DNA from: Helopsaltes ochotensis
Taxonomy: Eukaryota; Chordata; Aves; Passeriformes; Locustellidae
Assembly: GCA_013400155.1 (NCBI GenBank)
Contig: VXBM01000334.1
Location: 1 to 64,000, forward strand
Direction of reading: 5' to 3'
DNA length: 64,000 bases
Shown here: positions 35,673-49,748 of the stretch, in pieces
Numbering within the stretch: position 1 is the first letter of the stretch
How the letters are laid out: the number at the start of each line of letters is the position of its first letter
Notes under the pieces: generated by a model
The model's input: only the letters and a program-made list of their open reading frames with translations
The model's database searches: none
Told to the model about the DNA's origin: nothing
Program-made: the position numbers and the translations under genes

Positions 35673-38146
35673 ATTATGTCCAAACACTGAGGAGTAAAAG
35701 GTTAAAGAATGCAGTTGTAACTTCTGAAAATATTTTTAAAACTACGGAGACCTAATGAATTTAGAGATAAAAGAAGTTGGTTCCAGATGGCTGAAGCTGG
35801 TGAAAAGAAATCTCTTCTACCAACTGCTAACACTAGGTGAGCTGGCAGGGTGATGACTGCTCTAAGAGAAGTAGGAGCATGATAGAAGCAGCTAAACAAC
35901 ATATTTTAAAGAAATGCTATCTGCAAATCAGCTAAGCAAGGAAAAAGCAGTTTAATCTTTGAATCACCTGCAAGAACCAGAACAGGAGCCAGATCCTTAC
36001 ATCCACAAACCAGGAAATAACATGTCAAAAGTTGCATTCTGATGTTGTAACACAAACTTTGAAACTGTTCTTATGTTTTTGTCTTTTAAGGAGTCCAAGT
36101 GAATGGTGCATAAAAATCCCTATGTATGTCTCTCAAAGCTGACAATGAATGATTTTTAGTACCTGTATCTCTCCTAAGAGCTAAACAAAAGTATGTAGAA
36201 GATACAGAATTTCTCTTCAGTCTTAGAGAGGGAATTGTACTTCTGTTTACTCCTGCATAATTATAAAGGAAAATGGTGGGTTGAAAGTAGTTATGTATGC
36301 CTCAATTTCAGCAGCAGAAATTAAATCTCTGAATGCTTCCTGGAATATGACTGCTGTGGTTTTTTCCACTGCACAACAAAGAATAAAACACCACCCAGCT
36401 CCAACCTGAAGCTTAAACTTATAAAAGACATTTTACTTTGTCTTCTTTGAACATTAGACCAATTTTTAAACACTACCATGCACAGTTCATAATGCTACAT
36501 TGTGTTTTAGAAGAACACAACTTACATGGCTATCTTAAATCATATCTACTGCAACAGACAGTCTCTACATAGACAGATACCCATGCTTTAATCCTGCACA
36601 TGTGCTAGTGTGAAATCAGGCGTGATGAAACGACTGCAGAGGAAACGTTGATTACACACCAGCAAGACTACAGCCTACAATCAACATCAAATGCTGTATT
36701 TATTTCCACTCAAGGCTGACAGGTAATCAAGCAATGCCATGCCATCCATGTGCACAGCAAGAGAATAACCTTCCCAAAAAGACAAGGACAGCTGTGGGCA
36801 GACCTCTGCTCCCAGATCCAGCTGTGTTGGATGATACTAATCTCACAGCCTCATGGTGTCCCTCTGCTGCAAGTTACCATTCCTCTCTCCCCACAAAAGA
36901 CCACTTCAGTATTTCTCCTAGTGTCTGGTGAAAACAGACTGATACACCAAACTCTGCTCTCTCCCTCTGGTCTACACTGAATGGATGGGTTTATCATAGA
37001 AGCAAGAAAGGGAGGGCTTGCACAAACAATTCTGCTGGCAGATCACAGGGGAGAGACAAATCTCTGGTGGAAATGAGAGTGAAAAGCTGAGAATAGTGTT
37101 TTTTTCCACATGTACAGCTGGATTTGAAAGATAACATATACTCAAAGCCTCACACCAGTCTAATTCACATCCAGATTTGTGTTGCTACAAATGTTATGGC
37201 TAGTGCTAAGTGTTACGGCTTAAGCCTCAAAAACTACAGCTAGTACAACTGCTTGTGTGGTTGCAATTATGTTGCAGTCAAGATGCCATGTACAGAGAAT
37301 ACACTTCTACCTTAGAAAAAGAATCAGAGAAAGTGATATAAAAGTGTTTGTGTGAATATAACTGAACCTACATATCCCTTATCCCCATATTTCATAAAGC
37401 ACTAATACCACTACAGGGACAATGTGCATAAACAAAGAATGCCACAACCCTGCCTGATACGTTTCTCACTCCTGTAAAATAAAGACAGATCAATGAGTGG
37501 GAGGATTAAAGCATCTGCACCATGTCTAGGTCCCAGCTCTATAAATATTTGATTTCTGATAAACTCAGCAAGAAGTTTGGTGTTGCCATAAGTGCTGAAA
37601 AGGGATAGTCAAAGGAATAAGGCCTTTCCCAGAGAGGAAACAGCGCTCCTTCCATTCCTGCACTACAACCAAAAGCAGTGACAATTTATAACTGTTACCA
37701 TTACCCTGTGGATTAGCAAACACTGGCAATGGCTGATTATAAATAATCACATTAAATGTTAAGAGTTCACCTGCCTACCCACACCATACAGTTTATATAT
37801 TTATTCTCACCTAACAATCTAGGATCAAGTCTGCTGATATGCTGCACAAATACCCTGTTCCAGAAATACATTTTGGCACCAGTGTGAATGAATGGACACA
37901 AAGCAGATGGCATTAGATGAGCAGAGACGTGAGAGAACATTAACTGCTATATTTACACTTGCTCCCACTGAATCCAGAGACCCATAAAAAAGCAGCTGTC
38001 TTTTCCAGACTTGAATGTTACCAAGCTGTTGCATATTACCCCTAGATCTCTGGAGCGGCTTTTGGGGAGAGCAAAGGCATTTTTAGAGGAAACTGGAGAG
38101 TAAAGCAGCATGCTCACTTCTAGAAGAATGAGAGGTGCCAGAAACA
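35673..38146. other. Non-coding AT-rich sequence
   Basis: No gene or repeat is recognised. Two short overlapping plus-strand open frames at 36734-36980 have no domain. Confidence 0.5.
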
Positions 38147-38195
38147 AAATCATTATGGTTGGAAAAGACCTCCAAGATGATAGAACCCATCAAGC
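38147..38195 (-). mobile_element. Short CR1-type 3' end fragment
   Basis: AATCATTATGGTTGGAAAAG, ACCTCCAAGATGAT and the degraded ATAGAACCCATCAA match the reverse complement of the GATCTTNGAGGTCTTTTCCAACC-like 3' end of a CR1 subfamily. Only about 50 bp are recognisable before similarity fades. Confidence 0.6.
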
Positions 38196-38654
38196 ATTGA
38201 GATGAGCCTGCCTTGACAGTATAGTATTTACTTGCCCCATAGGGCCTCCTAGTGGCCCGCAAACTCACTGGCTACACTCCAGCAGCAAAGGCGTCCTCTG
38301 TTACACTGTGGTTAGGTCTTTTTCTTCTGTACTGCAGGCTCTTGTGGTAATAGTTGACCCTTGGGTCACTCGGTGCCTGTTTCTCCTATGGCATGGAGGT
38401 CATGTAAGTAGACTTGGCTGCTCTGATCTCCCCTCCACAGCCCATCAATGGCAGCCACTTAAAACAGCATGCCAACTCTTGCCCTGACTTTTGCAGCCTT
38501 TCTGACGTGTTTCTCAGTTTCTAAAGTGGAGTCAGAATTCTCAATGTTGTGCATTGTTCTCGCTTCTTTCTCACACTGGTGTTATTGATAGAGAGGGATG
38601 TTTGGGGAAATTCTTGTAAACATCACATACTTTCTGAGTGAAGAAACATTTAAT
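38196..38654. other. Non-coding sequence
   Basis: Nothing is recognised in this interval between the CR1 fragment and a possible LTR tail. Confidence 0.45.
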
Positions 38655-38830
38655 TAACTGTCAGTTTGGCCAGTGGGATTGGAGAGGTGGCGACACTCTC
38701 ACCCAATCCCTGGCATGGATCTGAAAACTATACAAGAGAGAACAATAAAGTTCAGCGCTCTTTTTCTACTCCTTCCCTTCAATCAAGTGTTCTGTGTCAT
38801 TTGTGCTGTGCTAAACAGCGACAGCCAACA
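38655..38830 (+). mobile_element. Possible LTR 3' region
   Basis: The order of signals resembles the promoter and R-U5 part of an avian ERV LTR. A GGAGAGGTGGCGACACTCTC block precedes the TATA-like ACTATACAAGAG near 38727. AATAAA lies at 38744-38749, and a CT-rich block and GTTCTGTGTCATTTGTGCTG follow. No left boundary, target duplication or viral gene is seen. The overlapping 116-codon open frame (38666-39016) has no domain. Confidence 0.35.
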
Positions 38831-41800
38831 GTAATTGTTTCATGTTCTCTCACACAAGGAAAGTTTAAAATGCCATGCAGTGAGAAGTCTGGTTTTGAGC
38901 ATGCACCAGAACATGAAAAAGTGTTTTATCTAATTACCCTTCCTTTGCATTTTTGGTCTAAGAAAACCAAGGAAACATCAGCCTGTGCTCACAGCACCAT
39001 AACTTCATACCACTAGGTTGTTATGTCTTATACATTTCACTACAGAAACAAAAATTTTTGAACAAAAATGTCTCTAGAGGAATATTGAAAAGTCCCTTGA
39101 AAAGGTCACTAAAACAATACTACAATACTAGAGATTGACAGAACAGATACAGTTGTACAAGTCAAGTTTAAAATATTTAATGAAATAACAAAACTAATGT
39201 ATAGGGTCAATATAAATGCATTCATGACTATCACCATCATACTCAAGTTCCAAAGGAGACAGAAATTAAAATACATCCAGAATACCGTCTCAGTTAAATA
39301 CAGCAGCACTGAGCTGCAAAGGACTATGTCATGAAGGCAATAATGAAGCCAACAGAAGTACAGATTGTGGAACTGTGCTATCCTGACAAACTAAAACCCT
39401 GCAAATTGGGTTGAAGAACAAATTATGTGGAATGGTGGCTTTGCAGGCTGACCCACTAACCCCTACAGGGCTCAGATTTGGGTATGGAGGAGGGGACATT
39501 CTGTGAAGAACTCTTATTTCACTCACTCCATAGGATGTAGAGGTCATTCTTTAGCAGATATAACTGCAGGGAATTTCACATCTCAATAAGTATGTGCTTC
39601 AAAGAGTTCTAAGGTCTTACAGGAAACATAATTTTGGTTAGTGCTATGCTATCACAGAAACAAAGGAACAGAGGAGGCAACAAAAGCTTGGAAGAGCCTG
39701 GCTTCAGCAGACCTATCATCTGAAGAGTGATATTTCCCAGAACTTCTAGGAGAAGGCTGGGGAAAGGTAAATCCTCCTCTATATAATGTGAAAGGCACTG
39801 TACATCTGTCGGCTTTCCAGTCTTCAATGCAGGAAGAAACTGATTAGATCATCACTCTGATAAACCACTTCTTCAGTCCAAGCTGGAGAAAATGTGAAAT
39901 ACAACCAAAACAACCGAGCAGAAAGAGAATTAGATTCCTTTCATTCAATTTCTAGTGGAATTAATTTCAACCAAAGTAAAGGTTTCCTTCTTTAAATATG
40001 ATTTCTCAATCTGATAATATACCTCCAGGATTTAAGAAATAAACTCATCTAGAAATCAGCATGCAGTATTTCAACCTAATCCTTCCTAAAGTATTAATTT
40101 CTTAATGAAGCTAGATTTGAAATGTGACAGAGATAAATGAGAAAAAGCAAGAGATTCCCCCAAAGTACCAGGCTGTGCATGTGTACTGCAAGCTATCACT
40201 TTACTATTGTTAATAGTTGCATGCTGAAACTTGCCAAAGCTTTAGAGAGAAAACCACTGGCAGTTGCAAAAAGAGTAGAAAATAAATCTGCATGTTTTTA
40301 TTTGATATGAAGACAGGCAATTCTTTAAAATTTTAGATCAAGTAGTTCTTTGTGAGAAAAAAGGAGGTTTTTTTGGGTTTGTTTTCTTCCAGGATGAGAT
40401 GGCTATTTATCTTGTGGTTTCTTTACATCTAGAAGCCCCAAAACTTCATGGCTTCATTTTGTTTTCTGCCAACCCTCCCTCATTAGCCTATACTATTTTT
40501 ATTTCCATGGCACACATTACTTACTGTGGTACCCATCATTAAGACAGGCACAGAAATAGCAGAATTATTTACCTTTGCTAGTCTTACACACACTTTCTTG
40601 AATGTAAACCATAACAGGGGGTGTAACTGAATACTAATGTTGCATTGCAATTAATGATACAAAGTGAACTGAGCTAAAAACCCCACGGAATTTAGGATTT
40701 TCTTAGTCAACACCAGATGAAGTTTGGTTTTTACTGTAGTAATCACCACAGTCCAAACTTAAAACTAATCATGCAGCCAGAGCAGCACATATGTTTCTGT
40801 ATCAGGTGGTTTTAAACTGCTGCAGAAAAACATTTGTTTAAGCACACATATGCATGGGCAGTTATAAAACAGAGATTAGCCTAAAAAGGCACCACAAGCT
40901 GCTGTGTCAATTAACTGCATATTAGCTGTATCCTGAAGCTAAAGACGTGAAGAAATTAATGCTTGGCAGCTCAAATCAAAACATATGATGCAGCCTCTAA
41001 AAACTTCTTAGCATTGCTGAAAGGAGTGTCATGAGTTGAATTGGATGCGGGCTGAATTGGAGGAGGGTCCAAGCCCTGCACTCCAGCAGGCCATTCCACA
41101 CTCACAGTCTGCTGTCACGGCAGGAGTTGCTCCTGCACGTTTCCCCGAAAGCCATGTCACTCTAAGAATTTGCTCTCCTTTAGCAGTTCTCATGCCCCTG
41201 GATTTCTCTGCACTCTTGGGAATCTGTTTCAACTGATCAGAATCAATAATATACTGCTGTATCTTCCCCAGAAAGGGCAAGAAGTGACACACCTGTCCTG
41301 CTGTGGCATTCAGCACCTACACCTTTTATAGTATTTCAGCATTGAAGCTGAGGATGAATGAAGCCCTGAACAAGGCACTATGAATAGTCTGCTGTCTTAA
41401 AAAACAAAGGTGCAAACAGAGAAATATATGGATTTATTTGGTTCACCATGAAGCAACTGAAATGTACCTAATTCCAGAGAGAATAAATAGGGTCAGCTAA
41501 ATGGCCACATAATCTCTCTTTAACAGTGAATCTCCTCTCAAAATTAAGCTGATAAAGTGTGGTGCATGTCAGGTGTGTTTCACAGCACACTATGCACATA
41601 TGTCATTGATTAGATCCTGGCTTACCCAGATGTGTGATGTTCTGGTCACTTGCATGGCTGTTGCTCTCAATTAGATGCTCTTAGGTGGTATTCTTGGCAA
41701 CAAAATTTATGAAGCATCCTATCTCACCAAAATACCCTCTTACTCTACTTCCATCCCATTATGTTTAAAGAGAGGTAAGTGCTAACATATGTGAAAGAGA

Positions 41801-44800
41801 AGAACTGGTTTTAGGCCTTTACTACACAGTAACAGAGCTGGATTCTAAGGTGGAAAATGTGTCATTTCCTCTCCCTTTCCTCTCCTTTCAGCCATGAAGT
41901 ACTGTAGCACACTCCAAAACAGAAAGGTGACTTTCAAGTGCTGCATCATCCAAACCAGAAAAAATGAATAATATATTCTCCTATTATCAACTTTGTTTTC
42001 CAGCTCAAATGATCCCTTCACCATAAACTAACATTTTCTGTGTTATTTCCTATTATTGAATCATTCCCCACAGCAACTCAGATTGTCTTTCTTCTATTTT
42101 TAACCACTACCCCTAACATATTTTTCTGACTCTAATCAATGCCTCTCCCTTAAACCAACACAATACACCTTTCATCAGGATTTACCTCCAGCCGGCACTG
42201 TGTCAGATATACTGCAGTAAGAGATAAAGTCTTGTTCACAGTTTCTCCAGGAAAAGCAAGATTACTACAAAAATAGTTATTTGTTTCCCAGCTGCGGCAG
42301 CAGGTAAAATCTGGAAGCCAGAATCCCCTTTGGGGCCTGGCTGGAGATGCCTTTCCTTGCTTATGTTTCTTGTCTTTTTTCTCCCCTCAACTGCCTTGCC
42401 CTTTACAGGAGTAAAACAGCAGGCTAAGATTATTTCAGGTTTAGAAGAAACATGGTGGTAAGCTAAAGAGAAAGAGGAACTGAACAGGAAACCTAAGAAG
42501 AAAGGAGGAGAAAGAAGTATATCTTGCTACAAACTGAAGCGTAGGAAAGCATTTGCACTAAATAAAAGAGATGTAATTGGGGTGCATTAACAAGACTATC
42601 ACACAGGCATCAATCAAAGAAATTATCTGGGTTTCCCTCACACTCTTCTTAACTCACAGTGTAATAGCAATACAGTTATCTCCAGGATTCACCACTGGCA
42701 AGACATCAAAGACATTAGATATTAATGTTGCAGGTCAACGCATCTTTGAATTTTAATTTAATGAAAATCAGACTTTCTCTCTTTGTCCAAATTTAGGCCC
42801 CTGTTCAGAGTCTGTTTGAGGCCAATAATAAGACAATCTTCTCATTTCTCACACTGGAATGCCTTAGAAAACCCAATAGACAGGTAAAACTGACATGGGA
42901 AATTACAGAGCAGCACGAGAGGTCACATGCTCTGCCTTCAAACAGATTGCTAGGAAAAGATTTATTAAAAACTACGGTCGTAAGGTGCTTTACAAACAAA
43001 GAGGCCACAAGGAAGCAAATCAACCACTTTAGTGAATACTCTACTTGCTGGCGGCCTGGAGGGTATAATTGCAGTTTAATTTTGCTTTTGCCTCTAAACT
43101 GTTACATTTTTTATCTAAAAAGAAAATCTACCAAGTCCTGAAAGCCAAGAAACAGTCTACCGTCTTCATATCCTGCAATGTTTATAGTTAGTTATGCCAT
43201 AGAAACCATAGAAACCAGTTCACAGATGTAAACGGGGTTTTTAAGAGTCTCCCTTAGCAAATGCTCCAGGAGCAGAGCACACTCAGATGTCATGCCGAAA
43301 CTTCTGGGATATCTTGTCTCATACTCAGTGTTGCCACAGTGTCAGAGGTGGCCATCTCCTGTGTGCACACCTGTTTCCCAACATACCAAACCCAAATGCT
43401 ACCTGACATATGATTTGAAATACCAATAAGATGTGAGGAGGGGGCAGAGAGAGAACGACATAGAATGGATGCATTAGAGAACAGAAATAAATGATATCTT
43501 TTATTGAGAGGTATTTGGATATATGCTCACATTTACATACAATCTTTATTTTTACATGCAATCCAAACAGTCAAATCTACCATAACTCTAAAGAAAACAG
43601 TAGTGGAGATTAAAGGAGAATGTGGCACTGTTATGTAACACTTTGAAACTAGATCGGTTGAACACATGTCTTCATTAGGTTCTCTTTTGAAAACTTTATG
43701 GAAAAAAAGCAAGTTTGAAAAATTAGCTGCTTAAATTCTCTCTTTGCTTCCTGGCAGTTAAAACTGGAATGAGAATAAATACCTCCCTACATGAGGTATG
43801 AGGATTAATTTGTTTGTGTATATAAATGGGTATTTAAGTATCAACTACTATTTTATTTTTAACACCTTATTGGGACTACTGCATTCCTACCAGAGTTCAG
43901 CTTTTGGCAAGAGATTAAGACTGAGTTAAAACAGGAACAGGTGTTTAGAAGTTGATATGGCTGCAATAAAAGCACAAACCAAGAAGATGAAGGGAAAAAA
44001 AAAAGTTATATAAGGCATTCATTTATATCCAGTGAAACAGAGAGACACACAGAAGAAAACATAAACCCACAATAACTAAGGGATATTTAGGTAAATGTCT
44101 TTTCCTACTATGGTTCATTCCCAGGGGGACAGAGTCTGAGCAGGGCTGTCCTTTGGTCCCAGGTCATCCTGCTCCTGTACAATCCCATGATGCCTATTAA
44201 ATGGCCAAGCATTCAGTAAACACTACTTAATACTGGTTGGGTAATAAAACATTTTCAAAGCCTGTAAAGGATGTAGGATTTTAAGGCCACTCTCAGTGAG
44301 ATTTGAGCTCCTAAATTGTATCAGGTATTTTTACAGTGTGGATTTCTGGTCTCTAAGATCCCTACAGCCATTACTAGGTCAAACTGATATTTATTTCTAG
44401 GGATTGAGCACATTTTTTTGCCAGCTGCAATCAGAACAAAAGCTGAAGCCACCCATTTTAAGGCTCAAACTCAAGAAAACAGATGTTTTCTTGGTAAAAA
44501 GGACAGCTACTGACCTTGAACCTTCATAAGAAAATACAGTATTTATCATTTTTAGAATATTTTTCCTTTAGCAATAAAATAATTGAAGATAAAAGCTTTC
44601 AAGTAGGTTTTTTTTAAAGCAGACTGTGCTCAAACATTAATACTGCAAGTTAAACCTTTTTTCATCAACATTTACTATTAACTTCATAAAAAAAATAAAA
44701 GTAAATAAAGATTTTTAAAGGCAAAGATCTGTGAGGTAGTAGGTGTTGAAAGATGTATGAGGTTTATTATTACATTGTTTATTGCCACATTCTTGTAAGA

Positions 44801-46617
44801 GTAGGACATGATGTACAAAACAAATAAAATTTAACTATGGAGATACTGGGAAGACTCTCCATGGGTAGCATGAGCCCTCAGCTCTGGGAACTCTCAGCAT
44901 GATTGAACCTCAAAAGTCAAAAGTTTGACTGAGAACATCGTAAGAAATTAAAATGGTTGTCTAGACTATATTGAAGTCCCTTACGTCTTTCATTATGAAA
45001 AAGCGTGCCTGTAGAACAACTTGGAGAAGAAATATAGTAATGTAATTTCTGCATGCTAGATGTTTATTTTCCTGTTATTATATGATTCTTGCATTTTAAG
45101 AAGGTTTAATGCAATTAACTTTGACTTCAGTACATTTAAATTGCATCCTTTCTAGTCAGTACTTCATGTCAGTCATCACCCATGAGAGAGAAGTCTATTA
45201 AATTAGCAAGAGAGAAAGATTTTAAAACAAGTGATGACAGAGAATTCTCTTTGAAAACAACACAGAAAAAAAATTTTCACCTGAGACAAATTCCCTCTTC
45301 CATTTGTTTCTAATGATTTCCTCAACAATAACATGGTTATTCAGAAGTTGAACTTTGCCCTGGATCTTTGATTCTGTATACACATCGGAACACCTCTATT
45401 GTCCAAGGGAGGGAATTATTCCCGGGGTGAAGTGCTTATGGGAGTCAAATGTAGACACGTAAATAGCTTATGGATTCCTGCCTCTGACAGGCACCAGACA
45501 ATTTTAAATACTTACTCTCTATCAGGACTGACTTGGAAAATTTTGACAAATGCCTCAATTAATGGCAATTGAAAGTTAATTTGCCTTCCAAAAGGAAGGG
45601 CTGTACAAGGTACCAGGGGAATCTTAAGACAAAGCTTGACCCATTGATTATTCATAATGTTATCTTCAATAACAGGATTAAATTTAATGAAATACAAGAA
45701 TTCCATGTGGTTCCAGCTATAAACCAGACCAATTATTGCAAGTCTGTAAAGTAAAAACTGACCACAAAAGCTAGGACAAACATCTGATAGCAGAGAATCC
45801 AGAGCGAAACTCTTTCTGAGCCAATCTCTTTATTGGATTCCCATCCCAGCATATCAGAAGAGCAGCAACAGTGGGAAATGCAAGTTAACACTCTCAAGCA
45901 GAAGTCAGACTGAACCCACTCACTGGCATCAGGACAGCAACTTCCACTGCACAGGCTGGATTGACCTTTTGCAGCAGTGACCTTTTGCATACTGTAGCAT
46001 CACCGGAAGATTCTGAATCTCAAACCCCTGATGCCGTTCTTCTCAATTAACCATGACTATTCGAAAACAGGAATAAACCCAAAACATAGGCATTTAATAA
46101 AGCCAAACACTCATTCCAAGAACAGCCTTTTTTCCTCACCAAATGAAATATCTAAGATTATACAAGGACTGCAGCGGCCTTCACTAATGTAATTCACCAG
46201 AGAAGTATGCATTTCTTTGGTGGAAGGTTAAGCAATAACCAAACAGTCTTGCAATCTTCCTCCCCACTGTGTTGGCACACCTGCATACTCACTGGATAAT
46301 GCCAAAGAGACAGAAGGAAGAGAAGGTTACATGAACAAGAGGCTGGGGGAGATGGAAAGGCTACCTTAGATTAGATAGGTTGCTGCTGAATAGAAAACTA
46401 CCACCCTCAATATCACAGCAATGGGAGCTGATATAGAGATCATTAAAATAGTGAAAATAAAGGTACAGACAATGTCATGTGAATAAACACTGAATGGACA
46501 TGGTATTAAAATGTCTGCAAATACACTCTGAAAGCAGTGTGTTCTATAGGCAGCTTTTCACCATATTCAGCTTTTTACAGAGAAGTCACTTAAGAAATAT
46601 AGAAGGCAGCTTTATAT
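38831..46617. other. Long non-coding stretch
   Basis: No gene or repeat is recognised in almost 8 kb. The patch at about 41.03-41.32 kb is GC-richer with open frames on both strands (95 codons minus, 66 plus) but no domain. The rest is AT-rich with scattered A-runs and with A generally exceeding T on the plus strand. Confidence 0.45.
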
Positions 46618-46650
46618 ATCAATCAAATCATATCATATCACATCATATAC
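46618..46650. repeat. Imperfect (ATCAT)n run
   Basis: AATCA and ATCAT units with substitutions extend over about 30 bp. This is a degraded pentanucleotide repeat. Confidence 0.65.
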
Positions 46651-48649
46651 CGTATTCTGTTACTTCTTGAAGTTATATTCATGTCTGATTTATCATGGAA
46701 AATATAGGTAAATAATTCCATTTGTCTTCTCTGACCTCCAGGTGACCCTGCCTAGAAGCCCCAGACCTTGGCTCTCTCCAAAGATCTCTTTTACTTCTTC
46801 TGAATTGTGAGGAAGAGTTCACATTCTTAAAGATGTGAAATCTAACAAAAATTAAGCAAACAGGAAAACTTCAGGCATTTACATACATTTAAACACAACC
46901 ACCAAACCAATCTCCCAAGAAAACCTTCAGAGAACTGGATTTACAAAGCAGAGTGCAGGTGCATCTACTGAACCCTCTCCTCTTCCATCACTCTTACTTA
47001 CCCATTTCATTTCTAATAAGAACATACCAGCTCTGAAACTGAGGGATGTGTATCCATCTACTACCACAGCATATGCTTGAACTGTGACAGAACCAAAGGG
47101 TTCAACAAGACAGAAATTCCTGTGAGCATTAACTATCTCCCTTCATAACCATTTTATGGAACTCATAAACAAACTGTTTCATCCCATACTCACTTTCTGC
47201 AGCCTCTCTTTTCTGTCCACCTTTTCCATGCTTTGATTTAAATTTGAAATAATCTCCTTGGATCGTGCACCACGCTTTTAATTTTTTAGCCAAGTGCTAT
47301 GCACAGCTTTTATCTGTAATAGTAACAGATTGCCCAAGGACACATACAATGAGTCATGGAAAGAGTAAGGATTTTCTGGCTCTTAATCCAATGCTCAGAC
47401 AAGGCCTCTCATGTTTCCAATTTTCAGGAGGTGGCAGGTGGGGAGAAGAGAAAACAAAAGAAAAAAAGGGAGGGAGACTTTTCTAAGTAAGCAAAATAGA
47501 CAAGCAGAAAAAAATCTGCACAAGTTCTTCCTCTTCTCACTTTTAGATAACTGATGTAACAGTAATCACAGAATCTGCTGAAGAGCTTATATCTGGTTTT
47601 AAAAAAAATGCAATGGCTAGAACAGAGGAAATATATCAATCAGGAAAGACACAAAAAAATCCTTAAAGCAGAAAGAAAAGAATAAGTTTGCTCAACAAGC
47701 CTGGAAACAGAAGAGAAAGGAACTTACTTGCTTTCAGGGCAAAGGAATTTGGAAGCTTACTCCCAAACAGGAGTGTAAGTAGCACCATTAGCATATGCCC
47801 TCCGCAGAACCGTGAAAAAATGTGGGGGCTGTGAATAGGAAGTAGGTGACATGAACCAGTTCTCACCTGAACACACTCCAGAAACACTGTGTGTTATACT
47901 ATTTCACTTAGGAAACTGATCTCCCCAAGACTAACTATAATTAGCAAGAGATGAGGAAGATTCAAGAGACAAACAGAGATCATGCAGAGGTGATGTATCA
48001 GCCTCCCCAAAATAACTAATATACATCCTAATAATGCCATCTACTCCAAAAAACTATGCAACTATTTACAAGACCCACTATGTCACAAAAGAACAGGAAA
48101 ATAATATTTCATCCCCATAAAAGTAGGCCACCCATCACATTCTGAAAAGGGATCCAAGGAAAAAAAAAATAAACAGATTAAGATACAAGTTGTACTCATT
48201 TATCACTGCAAAGCACAGCTCACACATGGGCTTTGACAGCACCCTGGATAACTGGCTGAAATGAGACCAATTTCAAAATGAAATAGATGTTAAAACACTG
48301 GTGTCAGACAAAGACATTAACTGCACACTTGTATGGGATACTTAGGGACTGCTTGTCTCATTGGGCTGGGATAATGCGATTATTTAAAGACTACTGTCAA
48401 ACCAATATTTGCACTCCTGATCTAACCATGACCAAGAGACCTAGTGATACATCTAACAGGTGCAGTCAACCTTACACCTCAGAAATTGAATGGCTTCTTT
48501 GGGACTTGGGGACCCAGTTAAACAACAACAGCCATCACCATGGTCATCAAACTACTCCAGCAGAGGGTGAGAACCCAGCGAGCCAGGAGGCAGCTCCTTC
48601 CAGATTCTCAGAGACACACAAGCAGTGAGTAGCACAGCATCAGCATGCA
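46651..48649. other. Non-coding sequence up to CR1
   Basis: No gene is recognised. A plus-strand open frame at 48287-48628 (113 codons) abuts the CR1 fragment. It does not resemble the CR1 protein or another family known to me. Confidence 0.4.
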
Positions 48650-49418
48650 CATTGCCCGAGGCCCTGCTGACAAAAGACACTGAATGGCTGAAGTACTCAA
48701 TGCCGTTTTTGCCACAGTCTTCACTGATAATCAGCTTGCAAGAATCCCAGGTCTCTCAGACTAGTAGGGAAGTCTGTTAGAAGAAGACTTACCCTTCATG
48801 AAGCAGGACCAGTTAACAGAACACTCACAGTGGACATATATCTGTATCAGGAAGTGTTGCTAGCAAGCTGAGGGAGGTCATCCTTCACCCCAAATCAGCA
48901 CTGCTCTAAGGTCACATCTGGACTGCTGGGTCCAGGTCTAGGCTCCCAAGTACAAGAAAGACAGGGACTTAATGAAGTGAGGAAAGGGCTAAGAGCGGCT
49001 AAGAAAGGACCATGAGGATGACTAAGAGATTGGAGCGGTTTTTATATGAGGAGAGGCTGAGAGCTGGGACAAGAGAAGGTCCAGGGATCTCATCATCAAT
49101 GGGTAAAAATAACTGACGGGAGGGAGTGAAGAAGAGAGAGCCGGACTCTACCCAGTAGTGCCTGCTAACAGGACAAGAGGCAATAAGCACAAACTGAAGA
49201 GCATGAAATTCCTTCTGAATGCTTTTTGACTGTAAGAGGGTAGAACACTGGCACAGGCTGCCCAGGGAGGTTGTGGGGTCTTCATCCTTGCAGATATTTA
49301 AAACCCAACAGGGCATGGTCCCAGGTAACCTGCTCTAGCTGACTGTGCTGTAGCAGGGAGTTGGACTAGTTGATATCAAGAGGTCACTTCCAACCTCAAT
49401 GACTGTGACTCTGTAAAT
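48650..49418 (+). mobile_element. CR1 LINE with internal deletion
   Basis: The left part (about 48650-48820) encodes, with frame breaks, the linker between the endonuclease and reverse-transcriptase domains of CR1 ORF2; KDTEWLKYSMPF, LQESQVS and DLPFMKQDQL are visible. At about 48825 it jumps to the far C-terminal part of ORF2: AGCTGAGGGAGGTCATCCTT, GGCTCCCAAGTACAAGAAAG, GGAGCGGTTTTTATATGAGG, then GACAAGAGGCAATAAGCACA. The copy ends with GGTCACTTCCAACCTCAATG and a decayed tail repeat (GACTGTGACTCTGTAA). The whole reverse-transcriptase core between these parts is missing. It is inactive and more diverged than the copy at 33.6 kb. Confidence 0.88.
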
Positions 49419-49690
49419 GTATTTCTGTTGCATGCATTTTTAAGTGAACCAGCTAATTAACAAAGATTAGTAACTGAGGCATCCTTGAACACAAATGGTT
49501 CCAATGTTTTGTAACACCTACAAACTGGACTTTGTCTATCCTGCTCTTTTTGGGGGGTTTAAACAGTGCAAATTTTGCTGCCTAAGTTTCTTTTTATAAA
49601 TCAACATCATTCACTTGAAAGATACTTTAGTCAAATACTGGTCATGAAATACTTCTGAATTAAATCTTGTTTTGCAGTTTTGGTTGACTT
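49419..49690. other. Non-coding spacer
   Basis: This is AT-rich sequence between CR1 and the polypyrimidine repeat. Nothing is recognised. Confidence 0.5.
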
Positions 49691-49748
49691 CTCTCTCCTC
49701 TCCCTCTCCTCTCCCTCTCCTCTCCCTCTCCTCTCCCTCTCCTCTCCC
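49691..49748. repeat. 11-bp polypyrimidine minisatellite
   Basis: There are about five tandem copies of CTCTCCTCTCC, running straight into the assembly gap. The array is pure pyrimidine on the plus strand and mirror-symmetric. Translations reading Ser-Pro-Leu or Gly-Glu-Arg repeats here are artefacts. Confidence 0.95.

Noticed and set aside
48287..48628. 113-codon open frame directly upstream of CR1
   Set aside because: It does not resemble the CR1 ORF2 protein or another family I know, and no splice or promoter evidence supports it.
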